64,000 bases of DNA from assembly GCA_021229015.1 (NCBI GenBank), contig CM037777.1, positions 51,635,158 through 51,699,157 on the forward strand, written 5' to 3'. The notes below the pieces were generated by a model. The model saw only the letters and a program-made list of their open reading frames with translations, did no database searches and was not told the DNA's origin. This document shows positions 56,861-64,000 of the stretch, piece after piece (the first letter of the stretch is position 1; each line of letters starts with the position of its first letter). Position numbers and translations under genes: made by a program. This DNA comes from Solen grandis. Its lineage: Eukaryota > Mollusca > Bivalvia > Adapedonta > Solenidae.

Positions 56861-59189
56861 ATGGAAATAGAATTTTTCAATATAATTTCTATAAGTCTTA
56901 TATAGGTTTTACACCGTTCGTAACGCTAAAGGCTGTGATGGATCGAGAAACCACCTATTTCTTTTTACAATCACGGAATGCTGCATTGGTTGTCCACGCC
57001 TTTTAGATTGGTAATGATAGAATTTATACACAATGATAGTTTAAAAATAAAACTTAGTCAATGTCCATTTGTGAAAGAGCTGCTTTAAGTCTTAAATAAT
57101 TAATTTATACGTAATAATACTGAATGTCATGAAGCCACTTGTTTAATAAAAGTCGTTTCTCATTTGTATGATCCATATTAATCACATCTATATTGTTTAA
57201 ATAGTATGTAATGTTTAATCTCACTATGCTAGTGACTGTTGTTCACGTATTTGTTATTGCTTGCAAAGAACACAAGATTTGTTAATCTGTTGTCTTCTAG
57301 TAGGAAAGGTTTATCCCAATATTTCAGTATTGACTGCAATCTACGGTTAACACTCGGTAGCCACCCTTGTTAACTAAGTATCGCTGATGTCAGAGAAAAC
57401 CTATGTACTCCCAGATGTATCTCAAATCTCGATTGTGAGGGTCTCCGCTGACTGGAACTGTTTATTTCACCGGATGGAGGCACAGGGGTTCGGCACATAG
57501 CATTTTTGAAGAAAACTAAATTCTAAATTGATTCTGTATTTTTTTTATTTTCATTTTTTTTTATTCTTTAATCATAATATATATGTCTAACAACTACTGT
57601 GGATTGAGGCACTGTAACAAACGCCGAGAATTGCATTGAGAAAAGTATCAAACAATGAAATTAGTTACAAGAGCGAAATACTTTTCGAAACTACAAAGAT
57701 GAAGATCCTGTTGTAAATGGTGGATCATATCAACTTCGGATAATATTGAAGTTTGAACAAAAGGTAATAAAAGTATTGAATATAGAAAAAGATAGATTGC
57801 ATCAAGGTTAAGTTGTGAATTCCTAATATTTTGTAATAATTTAACATATTTGGTAAAATAAAATGAAACTGGAACCAAAATGTCTCAAGTGATTTCAAGC
57901 ATTTTTTTAATCATTTTATTTCGTTTTGTAAGAGTTTACATTAATGCAAAATTCGGTCCCCACATTTTGCTCAAAAAATGACCCCATAATCACTGACCAC
58001 CAAGAATACCCCGTAAACCGTTTCTAAACAATTTGTAATATGTTGTCCTTATCCTTAAGTTTGAATGTGTGTTTGAAGAAGAAAAAAAACAACAACAAAA
58101 AAACAAAACAAAAAACACGTTGTTAAGGGATCTCCTACTTGGATTTTGCCAAATACACCTTAAAAACGCTAAAATATATATTCAATGGACACAATTTGTT
58201 CACTTAATTAGAAGTTTCCCTAAATGTGTGGCCATTCAGACGCTCTGAAAATCCGTTTTTTTTTTATTTTTATCCACAATTTATTTTAATATAACACTAT
58301 TTTCTACTAGTATTTTACAATGTACAAAAAAGATCGATGTTTCAAGAGCGCATGTGCATTAAACCCCGTCTCCAGGGCGTTGCTTTTTGACGACGTAAAA
58401 AACTAACCCGTTTTCTTTCAACCGTTAGTCTGAACTGCATTTTTCTTTTCGGCCAAAATGATATTGCAAGTGTAATCATATATAGACAGTAAAATCAAGG
58501 TTAATCATGTTACTCTTTCTTTTCTCTTGTCATTCACACTTCTTTATTTCTTTCTCTCTTTCTATCTCATCTCTCTTTCTATCTCATTTAAAGTTACCCT
58601 TATATTTTCTTTTATGTTTTTGCCACAATATGCATCTGCTTTTTATTCTGTTTCTTTCTCCCATTATAATTTTAGCTGTAAGATTATTCGGGATACAAAC
58701 CCACAATCCCTGGGTCAGTCATCCGGGGTTTTACCACTGCCAGACGCTTTCTCTAACTTTTTTCGATACTATTCACTTGAATGATTAAGAAAAAGGCAAC
58801 TTGACACCAAATGCGTCGCACTAACTGCGGTTTGCTCAGTAGCATCAACAAATTCCTCGTTAAAATATTCACGCTGAAATATCTTGATCAAATCGCCATT
58901 TAACATTGATTTAGGTTAACTGCTATCCATCCTCCAAGCAGTAAATAATAAAAGCATGGTGAATGTTACATTCAAGTTTGGTGTATCATATCGAATATGG
59001 GAGCAGTTGATTTACTATCGATTAAAATTGAACACACAGATGTTGATGTAACATGAAATCCCCTAATTGTCTGCACAAATTGTAATCGTCCATTTCGAAC
59101 AGCTAATTTTCCCACCTGCCGCATTAGTCGAGACACATTTGATTGACATTGAATAGGATGGAGGACATTAAGATATGAATATTGTGCCC

Positions 59190-59428
59190 CGGCTTCGATG
59201 CAATAGATTTAAGTTACGTCGGGAACTTCTTGGTCGGATAGAATATATTAAGACAGTTCTCCAGACAATAAAAGTCTACGCTTGCTTTGGTCTTCTGTGT
59301 ATAGGATAGAGCATATTAAGATCTTTCTACAGACTATAGGAGACAGGAGCGAGCGTGGCGAAGAAATGTCTTAATATATTCTATCCGACTTAGAAGTTCT
59401 CGGCTTAGATCTATTGCTTTAGGGCCGG
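59190..59428. mobile_element. Foldback element with about 60-bp arms
   Basis: The left arm 59190-59254 and right arm 59368-59428 are inverted copies ending in TCGGATAGAATATATTAAGAC; only a few mismatches and one 4-bp gap are seen. The loop has no coding sequence. Confidence 0.8.
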
Positions 59429-59439
59429 AATACATGATT

Positions 59440-59626
59440 ACCGGTCCCGGTGGCCGGGTGGTAAGAGCGCCCACCCAGGTTCGGGAGGTCGTGGGTTCGA
59501 TCCCTGGCCGCGACATACTAAAGTCGTTAAAATGGTACTGGCGCTCAGCATATAAGGGTAGTTCTAGGACTCGTCTTCAAATGGCTGAAATACTGTCGGT
59601 GGGACGTTAAATCCAATAAACAAACA
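59440..59626 (+). repeat. tRNA-derived SINE with internal deletion
   Basis: The tRNA-like head is well preserved (GTGGCCGGGTGGTAAGAGCG, GTGGGTTCGATCCCTGGCCG). The middle of the body is lost and the tail (GACGTTAAATCCAATAAACA) follows. Flanks 59432-59439 and 59627-59634 are both ACATGATT, a target duplication. Confidence 0.88.
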
Positions 59627-59792
59627 ACATGATTTATACTTACATAAGAGAAAACCACAAGGGCTGGAGTTAAAATATTTGGTGTGTAAATTATGGCCTC
59701 CTACTGGATCTCTAACAAGTTTGCTAGACTGAAAATTGGGCTTGCCCCAGGGGATATTTCATGTCACAATGACTTATATAGGAAAACCCTTA

Positions 59793-60880
59793 TACGAGGG
59801 TCATCCAGAAATGAATGAGAGCTGCTTAATTACGTAAAAACTACAAGTGATACTCACAAAATCTCTTCATAATCCCTCAATATAATCTCCCGCGGATGCT
59901 ATGGTCGATTTTCATCTTTTTGGCAGATCCCGAACTCCCGTTGCTAGGCAAATTTTTGATGTCCCTAACGACCGCGTTCACGGCGACATATAGTTCATTC
60001 AAATCGTCATATCGGACTCCTCGTAGTGGTTCTTTAAGTTTTGGAAACAGGTCGTAGTCGGGGGGACTTAAGTCTGGCGAATATGGCGGGTGATTAAGAA
60101 CTTCCCAGTGGTACCGCTCGAACAAGTCCCTAACAACGCCGGACTTGTGCGGCGTGACGTTATCGTGCAAAATGAATGGCGTCACCTGTAAAAGTTCCGG
60201 TCGTTTGCGGCGTATCGCTGGTCGAAGAATTTTAGTCAAATACCACTTAAAGTACTCTTTATTAACCGTGCTTCCATGTGGAACGCTGTGTGCTGTCAAA
60301 ACGCCGTAAATATCGTAATCGAATATCATTAACATCTTTGGACAGTTCATACTGCGGCGATATTTCACAGGTCTTGGCGAGTTTTGAGTATGCCATTCAG
60401 AGCTTTGGCGTTTCAGTTCTGTCTCAAATGACCGGATCCATGTTTCGTCGATAGCAACCACTCTATTCAGCATCATTTCACCTTCCTCTGAATATCTATT
60501 CAACAATTCAGAGCAAATTTGAACACGTTTGTCTCTTTCAGTTTTTGAGAGTGCGTGCGGCACCCACCGCGCGGCGATTTTTCTCATGCCTGAATTCTGC
60601 GTTGGAATAATATGAACGGAACTCTTACGTATCCCCGATTCATACGCAGTTTCCTCGCATATAAATCGTCTATCAGAGTTGAGAAGTTGAGCAACACTTT
60701 CGGTGTTATCGGCGTCTGTAACTGTCACCGGCCTACCGGAGGAGGGCTTCTTGTAAGACTCTTGCTGTCTATTATTGAAATCCTTCGCCCATCTACAAAT
60801 AGTGCTAAATCCAACTGCACATGTCGGGTCAACCTCCTGGAGTGCATTAAATATTTCAGTAAGATTTTCTTTTCAAATAT
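59793..60880 (-). mobile_element. Mariner transposon, left end intact, right end lost
   Basis: TATACGAGGGTCATCCAGAA at 59791 is a mariner-type inverted terminal repeat next to TA. No matching repeat is found near 60.88 kb, so the 5' end (for the transposase) is missing and the copy cannot be autonomous. Confidence 0.75.
59877..60872 (-). pseudogene. Mariner transposase, DD34D type, N-terminally truncated
   Basis: The open frame gives 331 residues against about 345 for the family. A helix-turn-helix segment (GFSTICRWAKDF) and SSGRPVTVTD precede the catalytic core. The three catalytic Asp are in VAIDETW, ILHDN and PPDYDLF, with HPPYSPDLSPPDYDLF being a mariner hallmark. No internal stop or frameshift is seen after 60872, where an in-frame TGA marks the truncation. 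The frame can be traced upstream of the GTG at 60728. It is a cut-and-paste enzyme, here probably inactive because the first residues and one terminal repeat are gone. Confidence 0.88.
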
Positions 60881-61245
60881 CAAAAGTCCTAGTGTTTAGA
60901 TATTTGGTGTGTAGCATCATCTAATGGACTCCTATCAAGTTTGTTCAAATCATGACCATGGGGTCAAAATTGTCTCTGCCCCCAGGGGTCACATGATTTT
61001 ACATAGACTTATATTGGGGAAAAAATGACCCCCCCCCCCCGACACACATGGTCACTGGATTTTATATAGGTCTTTGACATTCAAAATCAAGAAACACAGA
61101 ATCAGTTTTTGTGTCGAGCTAAAATGATATATCTGTATGAAGTTTGAATTCCTAACGATTTTACTATAATATAGTAACTTGTACAGGCAATGAGGGCAAT
61201 TGTTCTCAGGTGAGCGATTAGGGCCATCTTGGCCCTCTTGTTTTT

Positions 61246-62240
61246 GTTTATTATCATAGAAGCTTCGGGTCGATTTTATTTACATTCTAACCGCTCGGTC
61301 AACTCGCGTATTTAACTACCTAATCAGGATGACAGACGGACATGAATAGCTTTTGTACATCCATATAGATGCACGAGTACGTTCCTATGGAAATATTGTT
61401 CGATAAGTGGTATCGCTATAGCTGATAATAATTGTTAATTAGGTAAATAAAATCTACTATCTGTGATATGTTGGCACTCATCAGTGGTGTGATTTATGCG
61501 TGTTCAATATTTAAACATTTCAGGGTCAGTGTCACTGAATACATTTATCTTTTAGCTAACAAAAACATGGCGCAATCAGTCGACGTCGCAACAATTAAGC
61601 TCTGCCCTTAATGCTTCAAGGTCACGTAGACAACTCATAGTTCATTTAAAGCAATACATTTTTCAAATTTTGAACGAAATACATCTATCTCATTGGACGA
61701 TTAAGTTGAGCAAACTTTAAATTATGTTAATGAGGAATAGCATACAAGTTTGTGGACAATTTTGAAAGATAACGCTATTTAAAGTACATGATTATGTTAT
61801 CAAACACTTTGGTAAATATTTATCACATATGCGTTGACACTAAAGAGTGCGACACATTTATGTTAACCTATCATCGAAATAAAGATTACATAAAATTGAT
61901 AAAATAAATTTGTTATGGAAAATAAAACCAGCCGACACCCTTTCCTACACTGAGGTTCTATATCATAATATGAAGCTGTACTGTGTAACAGAGAAATGCA
62001 AGAACACTAACAAATTAGAATGTTACGATACAGGTTCGAACTATCTGTACGCCAATACACCAGGTTTGTTAACTTCCATACACCATGGCATACAATACAC
62101 ACGGAGAATATGTGTTTTAGACCATAGCGAAAAGAAACTTATATATAAATCCTAGGGTATTTGTGTTAGGTATCTCACACCCCGCCTTTTGTTTCAGTAG
62201 CATTAGGCATAACAATCATGTTGTGTGATTGAAAATGGGA
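61246..62240. other. Non-coding DNA
   Basis: AT-rich. A short frame at 61910-62155 has no recognisable product and no clear splice sites, so no gene is called. Confidence 0.5.
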
Positions 62241-62249
62241 ATGAAACAA

Positions 62250-62467
62250 TGGTATGTTTGTTTGCATTGGTTTAAACATCCCGCCGACAGATTTTCAGTC
62301 ATTTGGAGACTGTGTACACGTCTACTAGAGACATATAGAGCTGCCAAACTGTAGTACTACGTACGCCATAGACATAATACCACACCCAGTCAAATTATCC
62401 TAACACCGGGTCAACCAGTCTTTGAACTACCCTTTTATGCAAAGTGCTAAGCAAGGGAACTATACCA

Positions 62468-62526
<59 letters not shown>

Positions 62527-62600
62527 GGTATGTCGTGGCCGGTGATCGAGCTCACGACATCCCGATTCCAGGACTGACGCTCCAACAACACGGGCAGCGG
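62250..62600 (-). repeat. tRNA-derived SINE, reverse copy with (TA)n expansion
   Basis: In reverse it holds the B-box region GTGAGCTCGATCACCGGCCA and the body. Between CTATACCAGTA and CTATGGTATGTCG lies a run of about 26 TA units (62469-62520) not present in other copies. Confidence 0.82.
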
Positions 62601-63206
62601 AACCGGTCTGTTAACATTGGACTTGTATAATAATGAGGAGATCTTAATACTCGAGTGGATCTACTTTTTTAAAAACATTATTTATCTTGTTACAACCTGC
62701 GTACGAATACATTAAAGATTACCAGGGTGTCATACGATTGCACTTGAAATTAGCCTCAATGCACTGCAAACGACAGACTGATAGGTAAGTCTTAATTTTT
62801 GGTGAAATATTGTTCACATGTGTATCAACAATACCAGAAAGGCATGTTTGAATGTTTTTATATATGTATTTATTTTTTTATATGTTTTATTTTATTTCTA
62901 TAAAATCATTTGACTTTTTTTATGGACAAATCTTTACAAATCATGATAATGATGTACTGTTCAAAGTCAAGTACAAAGAAGTTATTGGCAAATCGTTGAT
63001 ATATATTTAGGGAGTAGTTTTGTTTGTCGATATATTACATATTTTTGGCATATTTGTTGATGAAGTGAATACTTAGGGCGTATATTTTATTGATATTCAG
63101 CTTAAATATATTTTGTTACATTTAGGGTGAATATATGTTGATATATTACATATTAGGGCACGAATATTTATCTACGTATTTTTAACTAAATTAGAACATA
63201 TTCGTT

Positions 63207-63652
63207 TATACATGTTTATTACATATTTAGGGCATATATGTTCACATATTTTTGGGTTTGGGCTATATTTTTATTACATATTTAGGGCATATATGTTCAC
63301 ATATACATATTTTGGACCTATATGTTTATATATTACATATTTAGGGCGTATATGTTCATATATTACATATTTAGGGCGTATATGTTCATATATTACATAT
63401 CTAGGGCGTATATGTTCACATATACATATTTTGGACCTATATGTTTATATATTACATATTTAGGGCGTATATATTCATATATTACATATTTAGGGCATAT
63501 ATGTTCACATATACATATTTTGGACCTATATGTTTATATATTACATATTTAGGGCGTACATGTTCATATATTACATATTTAGGGCGTATATGTTCATATA
63601 TTACATATTTAGGGCGTATATATTCATATATTACATATTTAGGGCGTATATG
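63207..63652 (+). repeat. 30-bp AT-rich minisatellite
   Basis: Units of ACATATTTAGGGCGTATATG plus TTCATATATT (30 bp) alternate with a variant bearing ACATATACATATTTTGGACC. As 30 is divisible by three, long open frames appear on both strands; they are array artefacts. Confidence 0.93.
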
Positions 63653-63848
63653 TTGTTTGTTGGGTTTAACGTCCGACAGTATTTCAGTCATTTGGAGACG
63701 ATGTCTACTTGAGACAGATATAGTGCTACTACACTGCAGTATTACGCCGTAGACATGTGGCATGATACCACACCCAGTAACACTAACCTGACACCGGGCC
63801 AACCAGTCCTGCAATTACCCCTGATGCTGAGGGATAAGCAATGGAGCT
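63653..63848 (-). repeat. tRNA-derived SINE inserted in the 30-bp array
   Basis: In reverse it is the body and tail of the family (GACGTTAAACCCAACAAACA), without a head. Both sides read AGGGCGTATATG (63641-63652 and 63849-63860), which fits a 12-bp target duplication or simply two array units. Confidence 0.85.
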
Positions 63849-64000
63849 AGGGCGTATATGTATTGATCTTTAACTTAGATTGGACACAATTTGTTGATTA
63901 TAAAATTTGTTTGATTCTACGTTTAGTAGTATCTCGATTTGATTACAAATCTGGTTAAGATAACATTGAACTGGTTTGATAAACAGTATAAACACATTTG

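Larger units (their letters stand above)
54840..59185. other. Non-coding DNA with an (AT)n tract
   Basis: No convincing exon. A pure (AT)n run at 55234-55302 and a GC-richer island at 56450-56860 are the only clear structures. Both strands were read. Confidence 0.5.
59640..61242 (+). mobile_element. GGCCCTCTTG element split by a mariner insertion
   Basis: The flanks of the mariner (59650-59790 and 60885-61242) are diverged pieces of the 165-bp core of 12389-13939 (ATATTTGGTGTGTAGCATCA, CCCAGGGGTCAC). The right end is CAGGTGAGCGATT, then AGGGCCATCTTGGCCCT and CTTG. A C run lies at about 61029-61041. Confidence 0.65.

Noticed and set aside
59443..59516. tRNA-like sequence with good A and B boxes
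   Set aside because: It continues directly into the SINE body and tail and is flanked by a target duplication.
61910..62155. 81-residue open frame on +
   Set aside because: No family, no splice context, and composition like the surrounding non-coding DNA.
63212..63814. Several overlapping open frames of 76-110 residues on both strands
   Set aside because: They are readings of a 30-bp AT-rich array, with length divisible by three, extended into a SINE.

Overview
The window is nuclear DNA of an invertebrate animal, most likely a bivalve mollusc. Two intron-split genes with GT-AG junctions lie in AT-rich DNA full of tRNA-derived SINEs, short inverted-repeat DNA elements, minisatellites and elements with 165-168 bp tandem cores, all of which are typical of bivalves. 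The bivalve assignment is inference; the exon structure is read directly.

Positions 268-35104 (+ strand) hold the 3' part of one large gene. I reconstruct 25 coding exons whose phases join without conflict into 1220 codons and a stop. In order they encode most of a Roc GTPase domain (its P-loop exon and anything before it lie left of the window), a COR domain, a first TIR-like domain, a second more canonical TIR domain, a lysine-rich helix, a C-terminal module that I do not recognise, and a proline-, lysine- and serine-rich tail. This is a ROCO GTPase with two TIR domains in tandem, related to the MFHAS1/LRRK type of ROCO proteins and plausibly an innate-immune signalling or NAD-cleaving switch. 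Its introns carry three large minisatellites (32, 55 and about 54 bp units), a 5'-truncated LINE with a 16 bp target duplication, TTAA-flanked MITEs with long internal hairpins, an 826 bp inverted-repeat element and several SINEs.

Positions 35105-40599 are the 3' UTR and intergenic space, interrupted by a 100 bp assembly gap at 38901-39000. Positions 40600-47991 (- strand, convergent with the ROCO gene) hold the last six exons of a prolyl-4-hydroxylase-type 2-oxoglutarate/Fe(II) oxygenase. Its HxD, distal His and Lys/Arg cofactor residues are visible. One exon carries a single-base excess that breaks the frame in this assembly.

Positions 48000-64000 are largely repeats: a degenerate array at 49.5-49.85 kb, SINE copies, a foldback element at 59.2 kb, a nearly complete mariner transposase (59.8-60.9 kb) nested in a Helitron-like element, and a 30 bp AT-rich array at 63.2-63.65 kb split by a SINE. 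A GC-richer stretch at 54.42-54.83 kb could be a promoter with a first exon. No CRISPR arrays, rRNA genes or intact tRNA genes were seen.
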